A stretch of 64,000 nucleotides of DNA from Spirodela intermedia (lineage: Eukaryota > Streptophyta > Magnoliopsida > Alismatales > Araceae): positions 3,279,501 through 3,343,500 of the forward strand of contig LR746268.1 of assembly GCA_902729315.2 (NCBI GenBank), written 5' to 3'. The position numbers and the translations under genes are program-made. Under the pieces are notes generated by a model. It had not been told where the DNA came from. It saw only the letters and a list, made by a program, of their open reading frames with translations, and did no database searches. Positions 35,239-48,643 of the stretch are shown here, one piece after another. The stretch's first letter is position 1, and the number at the start of each line of letters is the position of its first letter.

Positions 35239-37729
35239 TTCTTTTTATTTCCTCTTGAAAGCATGCTCAAGTAAGAGACCTGCAGAGGTGCAGGCTGCAG
35301 GCCCAGCTGACGAGCCAGTGGAAAATTCTTTGATATTCCAAGGGTTTCTAGTCCTTCCGCCAAACCATATGTCATCATAGGCCAGCGATCCAGAAACCAA
35401 CTTCCCTACAAGAACTGCTCCCGCTGACCTTAACCTGTTGTTCACCAGAAGGAAAGATGAGGAATAAAAGAGGACAAGAACAGGCAAAGGTTGTCATTCT
35501 TAGAAGGTAATACGCCTCCATTGACCACCTCTTGTACACCCATGCTTCCATGTCCAGGACTTGATCCTTGAAGGTCACCGAACCCCAAGTTGTCTTATAC
35601 ATGGGGACTGATATAATATCCTTCAGTCCGTATGGTATTCCATGGAGAGGTCCTGCAAAACATGATTTCCTTCATATTAAAAGTTATGGTTTTCAATGGC
35701 CAATAGAATGCAATGTAAGACACTCTCAGCAAGGGATTACCTAAATATGTCCCTCTCTCCAGCAACTCATCTGCCTTCTTCGCTTGACTGTGGGCCAGAT
35801 CCTCTGTGAAGGTGACCACTGCTTCGAGAACACGATTATACCTGGTTTGAGGACATGGAAGCACTGTTGGAGAGAGAGAGAAACCATGATGATTGTAGAT
35901 GATTGCATGATGCGGCCCACCTCTTCAATCTCGTCAGAAAGATGCGTGCAAGCTCCTGAGATGTGATCTGTTTTGTCCTGATCAGCTCCCCAAGCTCCAA
36001 GACCTGATAGATCTTCTCCGCTCATATGATCAAGAAGAGTGAAACAGTATCCATGGACAAAAATAGGACCCATCTGGACTCACGCTCATAAACGCAATGT
36101 CTTCTTCATTTATGGGCCTCTTTGCCCCAGCAGCAAGAGGATAATTAAACCCTCCGGTCTTCCTCTGAACTTTGCTCTTGCTCCAGTCTGAGTTAAAGAC
36201 CAAAACTGATGGGTTATGCAGCCCTCCATCTTCGGAAGCAACCAGCTTACGATCTGCTCTGAATGCTGGTACGTTGAGTTCCTTCGCACCTTTGGCCATT
36301 TCCCGCACCTTCAGAGAAGTAACACATACTTTATCCAACATTTTAACTTTACCGATTACTTCTGTTAAAAACAGATCACTGATCATGGTGACTGGAGCAC
36401 ACCCATGAATTTCAACCAAAATCTAATCATCTCATCAGATAATGAACCATGGACTTAATTGACCACCTCGAACTCTTTTAAGCACATTCCCCCTAGTACA
36501 GTTTCCCTATGTGGTTTGATTAGTGTAGTGTTATTCTATCATTGCCAAAACTACCCAAGTAGAAGAAGAAAATAAGACAGACGGATGAGGAGATGCAATG
36601 CCTTGGAGATGTTGAAAATATTGGCATCGAGGAAATCCAGTGCATCTTTGAGGTGCAATGCCTTGTCGTCCTCCTCTTCTCCAATGGCGGGTTTGACAAG
36701 ATGAGCCTCCACTCTACCCTGAAAAAAAAATAGTCAGCTACTCAGTCCAAAACGAATGTCAATATAAAACACAGAAAAAACTGGTAGCTTCTCTCTCTAC
36801 CTTCCAAATCTTATGGTATCCTCTCACATGCATGTGAGAACTAAGATGTGCTCTTGTACAGGAGAGTCCCCACGGGTTCCTAAACTGACTAGACTGTACG
36901 TACAAGTCAAGATATTAGGAAAATGTTGGTATTTATTTTATGAGAAATCATTAGTTCCAAGCTATAAAATTAGACAGGTGTAAGTGATATTATAAGAGTT
37001 AAATGTCATATCATACACAGCATGCTCCATCGGCATTTTCCCAAAGGTCTTCAATGGAAAAACTGATCAGCATGTGTCTCATTTCACCCAATCTCCATCT
37101 CACCCGCAGAAAAGAGAGAAAGCAGCACACAGATTACCACAGGTGTCCACTAGACCACACGTTGCAAATCTTTCTCGTCTAGAAACCCAATGGTTCGAGT
37201 ACTTCCATCAAGAACTCGTCAAAAACCAGGAGTCTGCTCTACTTGCCTTGAAAATTCACAGGCCCACCTCCGAAAATAAGAGAATCGCCTATCATCATTA
37301 AATAGCAAGAGACATAGACTCAAGAAAACCCAAATCTAGCTTCTCAGATTGCGTTCAATATATTAAAAACCCGAAGAGGGATAAACATCCCTTTTTTTCT
37401 GTAAATATGAAGGAAAGGAAATTTGTAGGGTCTTCTGTGTTGAGTTCTAGTTTATGAGCACCAGACGAGAAGGCAAATAATTCACATAGAGATAGAGAGA
37501 GAGAGGGAGAGAGACAGAGAAAGGGAGGAACGTATATGTATTTTGTTACCATTGCCCGCGGGTGATGCCGTCGCCGTGTTGCTGCTGCGGCGGCAGCCGG
37601 AGCCGAACCCAGAAACCCAGCTGCAGAGAGAAGAACAACGACGGCCGCCAAGAGGGCGGTGGAGGAACCACGGTGGGCTGTGGAGCCTCTGGCAGTGTCG
37701 CCACGTGCTTGCCTCTGGCTGGGACTCAT
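33521..37729 (-). CDS. Amidase-signature family protein
   Basis: Twelve exons: 37550-37729, about 36583-36718, 36084-36308 (or up to 36361), 35921-36003, 35741-35841, 35529-35652, 35280-35434, 34983-35119, 34600-34770, 34302-34526, 33802-34035 and 33521-33631. The product is about 630-645 residues. The exon 2/3 junction is unresolved: donor 36583 with acceptor 36361 is in frame, and 36308 is the other candidate. A hydrophobic N-terminus (ALLAAVVVLLSAAGFLG) suggests a signal peptide or anchor. The Ser-cisSer-Lys triad is visible: Lys in HGIPYGLKD, cis-Ser in TGSSAGPAA and the nucleophile in IGSETAGSLTYPAA. The family hydrolyses amide bonds. It resembles the Arabidopsis At5g07360 type, whose substrate I do not know. 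The C-terminus (LVCHSCPN) appears altered by the tandem duplication. Confidence 0.88.
35206..35238. repeat. (GT)n microsatellite in an amidase intron
   Basis: GT dinucleotide run next to an AT-rich (TA)n stretch, within the intron between the exons at 35280 and 35119. Confidence 0.9.
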
Positions 37730-38058
37730 GGCGGCAGCCGGAGCGAGCGGCAGCCGGTGCCCTCGGTGTCCTCCAATTGCCTGGAAGTTTTTTCCTTTTT
37801 AACGGTCGATCTATGTTTTTGTATATGATTTAAAATTATATATTGCCGCTCTACCCTCCGAAGACTCTAGAAAATGGCTCTATGGGGTTCTTACACAATA
37901 CGTAAATATTTGAGGGATAAAACATAAGCACATGAGGAGAGGATGGAAGGAAATATGCTGGCTACTGCAGTCCCGTCGCCGTCCCTCATTCTGCAGATGC
38001 TCCGCCGCCGTGTTGCTCTCTTCTCACGTCTCCTTTTTCTGGTGTTCGTCAGTTGAGA

Positions 38059-39665
38059 ATGGTAGGGAGGGGGATACTGCTCCGGGCGACCGTTGCGGCG
38101 GCCGCGGTTGGGGCCATTGCGGTGGCGAGTAGGCGGTGTGGGCTGGACAAGGAGGCGGCGCTGGGGGTCCTGCGCCGGATTTCGGAGAGATTGGGCCCCT
38201 GGGCTATCCCCGCGTACGTAGCGGCGCACACGGTTACTCTGGCCCTGTGCTTGCCCTACGCCGTATTCTTTGAGGCCGGGGCGCCGGTGCTGTTCGGTTT
38301 CCTGCCCGCCGTCGTCTGCGTCTTCTCCGCCAAGGTCCTCGGCGCCTCCCTCTCCTTCTCGATCGGCAGGTTCGCTGCTCCACCCCTTCCCACTCCTTGT
38401 CGATCGGGATTCTGCGCAACCCGTGGCAGATAGATCAACCGAGCTTTTGGCTTCTCATTCTAAAGATTGGTGTACACGGCTATTAAAACGGAGAATCCTG
38501 GCTTTCGTCACTGCCTCTCATGCATTGTCAGAACTCGGGTTTTTGAGCATTTGGTTGTCATGAAGGCCTGATCGATAGATTTGTTGTTCTTCTAATAGCT
38601 TGAAACGGAGGATTTGAATTTTTTTCTGGCTTTCTTTCGATCAATTGACATTTGAAAAAAAACTTATACCAGTTCCGTGCACACAGTGTATGAGGGGAAA
38701 GGATTTGCTAGCATCTTTCAGAGAAGAACGAACATTTCCTCTCGTTTGGACGGAGAGAAAACTATGGATCTAATCAAACGAGGAACATGATGAGGATCTC
38801 ACCTGGGAGGAAGTCGAGGAAGAACCGGTAGCAGCCCCCAAAGCTTACCATCTCTAAACCCTTAATCTAATTGAAGAACTATTAACTTTCCCGAGATTCA
38901 GGAGAAACAAAAGGGCGGGTGAACACCCCTTGCACGGGGGAGATCCTCAAACTAGGGAGGGACCATATGAACCGAAAAGTAGCTGTGCAACAGGGAGCAT
39001 TTTTTTCTACCTATGCGTATGTTGTTTCTGATGCGGCCAACTCCACGGAGCATGCATATTTACATTTGATTGCAACCCAACAAACGACTTCTGCAACACT
39101 AGCCCAGTTTAGTTTAGTACAGTATGGTTTGGTGAATTGGGTTTTGCTGCTCGTTCTAATCAAATTCTGATGATCCTCTGTGGTGTTCAGGGTGATCTTC
39201 AGGAACTCTAAATCGGCAATGGAGTGGGTTCGCAGGAACAAGTACTTTCACCTCCTGGTTCGAGGAGTCGAGCACGATGGCTGGAGGTTCGTCCTTCTGG
39301 CGAGGTTCTCCCCCCTGCCCTCGTACGTGATCAACTACAGCCTGGCTGCCACGGAGGTGAGCTTCCTCGTGGACTTCCTCCTGCCAACTGCCATCGGCTG
39401 CCTGCCGATGATCCTGCAGAACACATCCATCGGCAGCCTAGCAGGCGCTGCCATGGCATCTGCTGCTGGATCCACAAGATCCCATCTCTCCTCGTACATG
39501 TTCCCCGCGCTGGGCATCATCTCCAGCATCCTCATCTCCCTGAGGATCAAGAGATATTCCAGCCTAATCTCAGCATCGGCAGAGCCAGAACCGAGCCCCT
39601 CCCCAGCTTCCGAGAACCGCAATGGTTGCCACAATGCTGGCGATTGTTCTGAGAAAATAGACTAA
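38059..39665 (+). CDS. DedA/VTT (SNARE-associated Golgi protein) family membrane protein
   Basis: Two exons, 38059-38369 and 39191-39665, join in phase (GGCAG/GT...CAG/GGTG) to 261 residues. Hydrophobic segments include LLRATVAAAAVGAIAVA, IPAYVAAHTVTLALCLPY, and VLFGFLPAVVCVFSAKVLGA. The family motif is recognisable: ASLSFSIGR across the splice, then FVLLARFSPLPSYVINYSLA and FLLPTAIGCLPM. The C-terminal tail (about 45 residues) is Ser/Pro-rich and hydrophilic. VTT proteins such as TMEM41B, VMP1 and bacterial DedA are lipid scramblases or transporters of endomembranes. Plant members are little studied, and a role in lipid transport here is inference from the family. The gene diverges from the amidase, with about 330 bases between start codons. 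Confidence 0.88.
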
Positions 39666-40181
39666 CAGGGGAGATTCCCACCCTTCTTGTATGTGGGTTT
39701 TCTCCGGGGTAAAGAATTCATTTTTTTATCACTGTTACTTCGGTGCTGTCACATATGAACAAACAGAAGTCATCTCCCTCGCCCCTTCTCCTGTTAATTA
39801 ATTTCCCATCACAACCTGCTAATTGGCTCCTCACGTACAAGGAAATCTGCTGAAATGGAAATGATTTCATGGAAATTCGATTAGAAGTTTTTACCCTCCT
39901 GTGGGAATCAGGGACGATGTCTTGTGCTCCTCACGTACAAGGAAAAACATAATCAGTACAAGCTTCCCTACACGCCGTTCTTTCTTCTGGATCTCTGCTT
40001 ATCACAGGAGGTAGAACCGCATAACTCAAGACAAAGAGGGGCATCTTTCTGTATCTGCACGTACCTACTGCTATTATCCATAAATGACTTGTTTTTGGTA
40101 ATAGATGCACATTACCATAAGTATACTCAGATGCATGGTAGATATCGGTACTCCAGTGCTTCTCCTTCTGATTCAGAATAA

Positions 40182-40334
<153 letters not shown>

Positions 40335-40354
40335 TAGTTATTTTATTTATTTTA

Positions 40355-40596
40355 TGTGCTGTATCGGCAAGAATTTCAAAATACTATGTAAATTATATTC
40401 ATTATGTATTTTGACCAATTGTACTGTTTCTTTGTGTATTCCTATACGAAGGTTTTGTAGATGTGTTTCGGGGTGTTCCTTTATCATTTCGTTCAACAGA
40501 AAAAGTTCTTCTAATTCTATGAATTTTTCTAGAACGTTCTTCTCTTGAATATCATTCAAGGAAGTTTCGGATTGCCTGTTATTTAACCAATCTCAA
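40355..40596 (-). pseudogene. cemA: Plastid cemA fragment (nuclear plastid DNA)
   Basis: The minus-strand frame reads [19 protein letters not shown], then [20 protein letters not shown] and [16 protein letters not shown]. This is an internal part of the chloroplast envelope membrane protein CemA. It is fused directly to the rpoB fragment at about 40597. Confidence 0.9.
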
Positions 40597-41178
40597 GAGC
40601 CAGTCCGAATAGATCCTGCAACTGATCTGCTACAGAACGAGTACGTTTATTTTTCAAGTGGTTCATATCATCAAGTGTGCCCATTCCAAATTTCATTCCG
40701 ATCAAATGATCTGCAGCAGCTAATACATCTCGTGGTAACAAAAATGTATTGTTCTGAGGTACGTCAAGATTCAATCTTGGGTTGATATTTCGCCGACCAA
40801 TTTATGGTGCTGATATAGACCGAAATTCCGTTATGGTCCAATTCGGAATGGTATTAAATACCGGAACTTTGCAATATTTGATTAATTACAATTTTGTAAG
40901 TTTCATTTACTATAAAGGTTCCCAGGGAATACTGTAAGTTCCATTCATCAGAGGAATGTTTCCAATAAATACTGTTTGTTCTTTCATATCTCTATTGGTT
41001 TTCCAAACTAATCCCGCAAGTACATATAATTCAGAAGAATATGTGAGTGATTCATACCCAGCATCTCTTTCTTTTATCAAGGGTTCTGCCAATTGATATG
41101 TTTCCAAAAATGATTTAAATTCGATTTCTTGATCTGTATCTTCAATTTTTGGAAACTTATGAAATTCTTCCATTTCGT
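40597..41178 (-). pseudogene. rpoB: Plastid rpoB fragment with internal deletion (nuclear plastid DNA)
   Basis: Minus strand. The right part gives [43 protein letters not shown] and INQILQSSGI, followed by an in-frame stop. The left part gives [19 protein letters not shown] and [20 protein letters not shown]. These belong to separated N-terminal regions of the plastid RNA polymerase beta subunit, joined near 40803, so roughly 90-110 codons between them are missing. A small insertion near 40920-40935 shifts the frame. Confidence 0.92.
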
Positions 41179-41181
41179 TAG

Positions 41182-41566
<385 letters not shown>

Positions 41567-42348
41567 CACGGGGGTGCAGCCACTGAAGTGATAGATTAGA
41601 CGTAGTTTCAAATGCATGGTAGACATTCGGACAGCGCAACCTTAAAATTCAAAACACATTCAGATGCTCACTGATTCAGATAACGACATAACTTGTCAAT
41701 TCGGAGACCATTTCAGATAGCGACATAACTTGCCAGCGGAGCTCGGTAAACTCCGCGCGGGCTTCATTCTCAGAGGCAAGGAAAACAGGGTTGTCTCGCA
41801 CGTATGTGTGCATGCCCAGGGTGTACATCATTCGTGGGGGAAGAGGAGGATGAGAGAGGAAAAGCTTGTCTCACCCAAGAACACCCCTTTCATGGGGGAT
41901 GAGACAGGACGCATTGATGCATGCCCCCTCGCCCCCTTCTTTACGGGTGGGTGGCTGAGGCATCGTGGGCTAGGTAGCCTGCTTTGCTCGCACGTGCGGA
42001 ACTTTCTGGTGGGTGCGTCCCGGGTTGGCCGGGGTTGACCCACCCAGGAAAGAGACCTGCTTATTCTAGTCGTCGCCAGTATCCGGTTCTTTAGAGAGAA
42101 GAAGAGAAAGAATTCCTCCCGACCTGCGGGGACTTATTTACGATAGAGGAACTATCTAACATGGGAGTCCTTTTCTCTCTGGTCAGCCGCCGTCTCCGCC
42201 TCTTCGACGGAGAGGCTCGGTTCAAGCGGATTCGAAGGAGACCGCGGCGGCGTTGAATAATGAATAGGGAATCGCCAGGTCTGGAAGCAGTGGCGGAGGG
42301 GGGGCTGGGTCTGAAAAACGGCCCTCCCCCTTGTATGGAGATGGCGGC
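41567..42348. other. RBOH 3' flank
   Basis: Contains a short repeat (CGACATAACTTG at about 41682 and again at about 41720) and the presumed RBOH 3' UTR on the right. No gene is recognised. Confidence 0.5.
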
Positions 42349-42534
42349 TCAGAAGTTTTCCTTGTGGAAGTCGAACTTGGTGGATGTCTTTCGGGAGAAG
42401 TCGAGGGCCAGATGGCGGAGCTCCTTCGTCAGCGCCGGCGCTCCGCAGTAGAACACTCCTGCAGCCACCGCATTGGAAGTGGATCAGGACTCGCCGACGA
42501 GAAGGCTCTGAGAAGGCCTTCGAATAGGCCGAGC

Positions 42535-42575
<41 letters not shown>

Positions 42576-45500
42576 TTACCGATGCGTTTGTCGCGGTGAT
42601 TGAGAGCGAGGCTCTTGTAGACGTTGCGCCAGTTGGGCTTGGCGAAGTGGGTCTTCACGCGGGTGCCGGAGACGACATCCACGCCGTGTTTGGCGTGGTT
42701 GAGGCTCTGAAGCATGGCTATCAATGCAGATCGGGCATCTCCTTCCTCGTAGACGCTAGTGCAGTAATTGTGCAACTCGATGACGCCATCCTTGTCCGTC
42801 TCCGCCACCTCGTTCATGACACCCTTGAACCAGTCGAACGATCCCTGCTCCCGGGTCACCCAGTAGAAGTAGGCACGTCGGGTCCGGAAAGCGCTGCTGC
42901 CGGACCCTCCTCGGCGGCGGTTGCCGGACTCCACGTCGTCGTCTCCAGCACCACGGCCCTCCTCCGAGAGATGCTTCATGTTATTGACTATGTCCTTGAC
43001 GATGCTGATGAAGGGCGTGGCCCCAATGCCCAGGCCCACCAGCAGCACCACCTCGTACTTCTTGTAGTCCTGCGCCGGCGCCCCATACGGCCCGTCGATC
43101 AGAACCTTGGGCAAGCTGCCAAGTCACAGACGCAAGCAAGGATAAGATGATCAGCGGGGCCGACGATGGCGAAGTTCAACGTGGTCGAACGGAGGAGGCG
43201 GGAGGATGGGGGAGAGTAACATACCGTGGGTTGGGGCCGTCGTCGCCGTTGACGTCCGCCCGCAGAAGCCCGCTCTTCCCGCCGGTCGGCGGCTGGCACG
43301 CCTGCAGAAAAACACCGTCGCAACGGACTTATCAGAAAACTCGCCGTCTGCAGTTAACATCGAACCAAGGCCTATCGGAGAAATCAACCTAAGTCACAGT
43401 GTTTCCAGTTTTAACATCGAATGGTTCTAATGGGAAGAGGAGATTCATACCTCAGAGAAGACGACCTTAAGCTGACGGGTCCAGTCGCCCAAGGTCCGGA
43501 TGTGAACACTGAGGTAGTCGTCCTCCGGCGCCGACGTGATCGAGAAGGGGTGCCTGCGCCACCGAACGACGCAGGTTGGCGCGAATCCGATAAGGAAGGA
43601 GGCCATCCATCCGGCCATGGAGAAGAGCTTAAAGGATAGCGTACCACTGGAAGGGGGAGACGGCGGCGCAGTTGACGAACATGTACTGCCCGCTTCGGTA
43701 CTTGAAGCCCGGCGGCTTCGACACCTGCAGCGTCAGGACGTTCCCTGGGTACACCGCCACCTTCAGAATCCTCACCGGCCAGACGCCGGAGCGGAAGGCC
43801 CGGAGAAGCCTCTCGCACGCGTACAGGAACATTGGCACGGCCACATACATCCATGTCTGCGCCAAAAGCACGTTTTCCGGTCAGTGAGGAGCTAGTCGCA
43901 GTCATAAAGTCGAACGGCGGTGGGGCGGCGAGGGGCTCACCGTCTTTTTGTACCACTCCTTGGTGAGGTAGAGGAAGTAGCCGTGGACGATATACAGAGC
44001 GTAGACGATGATGAAGAGGTGGTGAGTGTACCAGAAGGCGTTGAACCCGGAGAGCCTCTTGAGGGGCTTGGGGAGGTTGATCTTGTTGCGGCGGAACCAC
44101 GGGGTTGCGAGGGTGAAGGCGATTGTCATGAGCACCACCATGACGATGCCCGTCCACCCCTCGGTGCCCTTGACGAACCACCAGTAGTTATTGGGCCGCT
44201 CCGAGCCGAAGAAGCGCTTCATCGGCTCGTACTCGCTGTCCGTCGCGTGCAGCAGCCGCGGGAAATCGCACGTCAGATGGGCGATCGCGTGCATCCCCAC
44301 TCCTACGGCGATGCCAGCCGCTATTACCTGCCCGCCAATGGCATGCAATAGGAGATATCAGGCCAACAGGATTCTGAAGGACTAGACCGTACCAGAGGGA
44401 ATCCCAAAGCCCTCTACTTTATTTTAATATATTCTCATCGGCGCATAATTTTCCTTGGCAAGTCTCCGTCCCAATGGAAACGGTTGCAGTGGGGAGCACC
44501 AGAGGGGAGCAGTTTTGGGTACCTTGTGGAAGTTGAGGTTGTCGTCGAAGGGGACGACGGTGCCGAGGCCAGTGCGGTTTCGGAGCCAGGTGATGGTGTT
44601 GCGGCAGACCGGAAGGAGAATGAGAGCCATGTTGAGCTTGGTGGTCTCGGCGCCGCCCTTGGCCGTGGAGACGCAGTAGCCCATGACATGAAATACAGCG
44701 CGCTCTCTGTACTGGATGAACTTCCAGGTGAAGAGTCCCGCGCAGGCTCCCAGCCAGAGGGCTATCACCCACAACCGCCGCCAGTTGTCCTCCAGGAAGT
44801 ATCGGCCCTTCTGCCACCATCGCTTGAGCGGGTTGGATTCCCTGGTCGACCGCAGCTTCTGGCTCAGCATCTGGCTTAGATTCCGGCTGGTCGTCATGCC
44901 TCCCCCTGCCGCCGTGTAGGTCGGCCCCTGCAGCAGCAGCATCTCCAGATTGTATATCTGCACAATGATTTTGTTACCAAATCAGATGCAATCCTCCCCA
45001 GATTAGGACTGAATTGAGCGGACTTTTCTCAAAATTGTTCTTCGATTACTTTTATTACTACTAGTACTAGCAGTCTTACCTCGACGTAGCCGAGATTGTC
45101 AGGGTCCAACTCCTCCATGATCAGCGCGGCGTACTCCTCCGCCTGGTCTTGGATTTTCGACAGCTTGTTGGCCGAAGCGCTCAATGATATGATCTGCATA
45201 TTCAACCCCATCGTCCGCGAGAGTTAAGCGCCGGAACCAGGCGTCGCCCTGATCGGCGAAAAAGATGATGGAAACCACTGACCTCTTTGACTTCTTCCTC
45301 CGTGATCCGGCCGTCGGAGTCTTGGTCGACCCTGCATTATGCGCCACCGTGCTGGTTCAGAGATGTCTGTTTCGGGAAAAAGTGGCGAAAGGGGAGTTTA
45401 AGGGGCGGGAGGGAGGGAATTTTACATGTCGAAGAAGGTCTGGAGACGGGAGTCGAAGCTCTGGTCGGACATCTGCTCCCAGAATTCCTTCAGCTCCTCC

Positions 45501-46335
45501 TTGTTGACCGAGCCCGACATGATGTTCCTCCTCCTCGCCATCGCGTCGAAGAGAACTAAGGCGAACTCCTTGGATTCTTTCATCCCTGAACGAAAAAAAT
45601 TGCAAAGATTTCCACCAATGATTTATTTTGTCGGCAGAGAGAAAAAGACAATTGACAAGAGAGAGAAGGGAGACAGTAGGCGGCACCACCCGTACCGATG
45701 CACTGGCCGAAGAGGGCGCGGGGAAGTCTCCCGTCGACGGCAAGACTGTCGAAGCGCTTCTCCACGGCGGACCACCCGTTGGCCGCGTCGGCCTTACTGA
45801 TGAACTTGAGCCCCTTGAGCGCGTGCGTCGCCGCCGATTTGCTCCGGTCAACGTGGCCCGTTGCCGCGTTGCCTTCGGGTCGCCGCGTGACGGAGGCGAG
45901 CCGCTTCAGCTCATGGGAGACCTGACGGATTCGATTAGACGCGCTGCGGAAAACGGAAGCCCCGAACGAGGCTGATCGCCGCTCGAGCGTCTTGGCCAAT
46001 AGCGTCACCTCCGGGTCCTCCTCCTCCAAGGCCCCTCCCCCACCGGCCGGCTTCACGCTGTGCACCGCCACCGAGTCGTCATGGAAGTCGAGCGTGATTT
46101 CGACATAGTCTTCTCCTCCGGGGGGTTCCCTGGACGGCCCCTGGTGGTCTGGGATGTTGAAGCGGGCGCTCTTTTTGGTGCCTCGCTTGTTGAGCGGCCC
46201 GCTGAGAGGCCCGCTGAGAGACCCGCTCAGCGGTCCGCTGTAAGGGACCCTTTCGCCGCCGGTGCTCCCCATCTCGAACCGCTCTACTTGGTGGCGTTCC
46301 GCTCCCCTCCCGTCTTCCGTTCCCATCTTCTGCAT
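42349..46335 (-). CDS. RBOH: Respiratory burst oxidase homolog (NADPH oxidase)
   Basis: Eleven exons join in frame to 940 residues: 45696-46335, 45426-45585, 45283-45331, 45080-45193, 44523-44957, 43941-44327, 43645-43856, 43451-43553, 43225-43301, 42580-43115 and 42349-42458. It makes apoplastic superoxide from cytosolic NADPH. The cytosolic N-terminus has a repeated SGPLSG stretch and the family's [20 protein letters not shown]. An EF-hand loop ([12 protein letters not shown]) lies near residue 270. The ferric reductase core has paired haem histidines in [14 protein letters not shown] and [18 protein letters not shown]. The FAD motif HPFSIT is near residue 667, and the NADPH site includes DGPYGAP and [11 protein letters not shown]. 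The end is KFDFHKENF, as in RBOHD-like proteins. An in-frame ATG at 46326 is an alternative start. Control by calcium and phosphorylation is known for the family. Confidence 0.96.
42538..42571. repeat. (GA)n microsatellite beside an RBOH splice donor
   Basis: GA run in intron 10, ending about eight bases from the donor of exon 10 (GTAACC on the minus strand at 42579). Confidence 0.9.
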
Positions 46336-46630
46336 CTGGCGGCGGTTCTCCTCCGGAAACCTCCTAACAAAATCTCCGACCTCTTTAATCCACCGATCCC
46401 AAGCTGCGCCGTCCTGTCTCTCTCAGAATTTCCACCACCAGTTTCTCTCTTCGAATTCTCGGAGGACACAGATGGCGAAGGAGGCTCTCTCTTGCAGCCG
46501 GAGGTAGGGGAAGAAGATATATATGGGCCGCCCGGCCAGGAGGTGCGGTTACCCCCCCTCCTTCCAGACCCATTCCTGACCTTCTGGAAGCACTCGGCCG
46601 GTCAGGATTAGGGTGATTAGAGCTCGTTCT

Positions 46631-47140
46631 AGTCAAATGGACGGCCAACACGGTCGTTTTGTGGCGCGGGTGTAGACCCCCGCGACGTTGACTTATTCGG
46701 AGGCGCGTGAGGATCCGAACCGTGATGAGTACAGTCCAACACATACTGGATCCGATAGCCGGACACCGATGCACGCGTTGACCCTTCTGCCACGGTTAAT
46801 TCACGGCATTCCTACGCGCATCGCACCACCCAGGATGATTGGAGCCCGTGGACGGCTGTGGGCCACTTGAAGTGCAAAACAGCGAAATTTTAATGGTTAC
46901 TTCTAACGTTGACCCGTCTACGCCCAGCTGTTTCCGCCTTCACCAAACCCTGACGCCGGAGGTGCTTTAGGCGGCCAGCAGGAAGCTACTTGTGGCTTTC
47001 TTCCCGTTTCAGGGGAACTAGAAGCGCTGCTACAGGAAGCGGTCGAAAACGTGGGCAAGGTGTTCCTACCCGACCTTGGTCTATTTACGTCTCCGCAGCT
47101 CACCAACCCGAGGATGGTCGGCCCCGGCGGCGCGTTGACC
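46631..47140. promoter_or_regulatory. W-box cluster upstream of RBOH
   Basis: TTGAC(C/T) cores occur at 46631-46636 (reverse), 46688-46693, 46778-46783, 46909-46914 and 47135-47140. That is five in about 510 bases, where about 0.5 is expected by chance at equal base frequencies. W-boxes bind WRKY factors, which are known to activate RBOH genes in immunity. The cluster lies 300-800 bases upstream of the RBOH start and could also serve the divergent PPR gene. Confidence 0.5.
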
Positions 47141-47725
47141 ATGGCGCCGACAACCGGGATTCAGACAAGAACTGCCTTCTTCAGACAGGAACGGAAGGAG
47201 ATGCCTCCGTCATTAACACTCTAGGTCGTGAGCCTCCGCGGTAGCCGCCACGTCTCAGAACAGACTCTGAAGAGAAGATCAGCGCTGAAGAGATAGGGAT
47301 TTTCCTAAACGCGGCACGGCGTCCGCCGCCGCATCCCCGCCGTTAGAAGCCCTCTTTGTCTCCTCTGATCTTCTCCGAGGAACAGCGGTTGAGAGAGAGT
47401 AAGAGAGGGAGCAAATAGAGAGAATCAACGGTGCATTTTGACAGATCTTAGAATTCATCGTATCCTTGATCATCGACAAGCTGATTTCCAACTAATCGAT
47501 GAGGAATAATGAGATGGAAGTCGCGAGTCACAATCCCCCAGAGAGAAAGAGAGAGATAGATGATTGGTCAATGGTGCATGCGCATCAGGCTTCTAGATTT
47601 CTTGATCATCTTCGTTTTTTGTCCACAGCTCTCCCACGAGTAACCCTGTTCTCATGGGTGCGCTGGTGTTCCTACTCCCCCAGGGATCCTCTTCCGAGAA
47701 AGCCGTCAATTGGCGGGCCCAAAGT

Positions 47726-47764
<39 letters not shown>

Positions 47765-48643
47765 CTATCCACCTCACTTGATCGCTTTCACTTTGTTACT
47801 CGCTCTCGCTAAGTCACACTTACGTCGAAGATGTTCCTACCAGAAGAGGATCGCGTAATTCTGAGCGATTTATTTTCCTTCTTCAGTTAAGAGCATTAAT
47901 GGACAGATTAGGTGCATTCAAATTAAATATTAATGGACAGCTCGCCCAAGGCACGTGGGAGAAAGTTACTGGCTAACGTGGGGGAGGCGACACCGTTGAT
48001 TCTCTCTCAACCCCAGATGTAGAGCCTTTTTCTCTCTTTCTCTCTCTTCTTTGAGTGCACATTGTTCAATCTTTGGCTTTAAATTATTGCTATTATTATG
48101 ATCCTAGATAGAATCTATAAATAAAAGGAAGAGAGCCCGTTGACTATGCTGAAGCTTCAATGAACCTGTAGGGGTGAGGGAGAGAGACAGAGGGGGGGAG
48201 ACGGAAAGATTGACCTCGTGCATTCCAAGGCCACGTCTGGTCCTCGTATGTTGAAGTCAACGAGAGAGAGAAAGAGAGAGAGCGAGAGAGAGAGATAGAG
48301 AAGGTGGGGAGAGCTCAACCAACCCTTGACCAGTTCCCTGGAACCGAACGTGTTTTGGTGGGGAAAGCCGGCGAGACGGCGGGCGGTAGGGTGAGGCCTT
48401 CTCAGCCTCTGGTATTTGGCATCCTGTGGGCCGATCGGCTACCACCCTAATTCCCTGCGGGATCCATGTGAGCAGAGCTTTGAGGATTTGGAAGATTCGC
48501 CTACTGATGGTGCCGTTCCGTCGGATTCCTCCTCTCAGATTCGACTCGTTGTCGGTTTAGGGTTCAACCCGAAAGAAGCCTCAGAGACTACGCTTGTCAT
48601 CATCCGAGAAAAAAGAGTCTCTAGTCACTCCATCCGGCGGTGG
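47141..48643. other. Intergenic DNA between RBOH and the second PPR gene
   Basis: Contains a (CT)n run at about 47727-47759, a GA-rich run at about 48260-48300 and other purine-rich tracts. The right part is probably the PPR promoter and leader. No gene is recognised. Confidence 0.5.

Noticed and set aside
43411-44181. 256-residue minus-strand frame within RBOH
   Set aside because: It reads RBOH exons 6-8 in the wrong frame and runs through introns; the spliced RBOH reading explains the region.
47727-48300. (CT)n and (GA)n runs as regulatory GAGA elements
   Set aside because: Such runs are frequent across this window, including introns and LTRs, so no specific function can be claimed.
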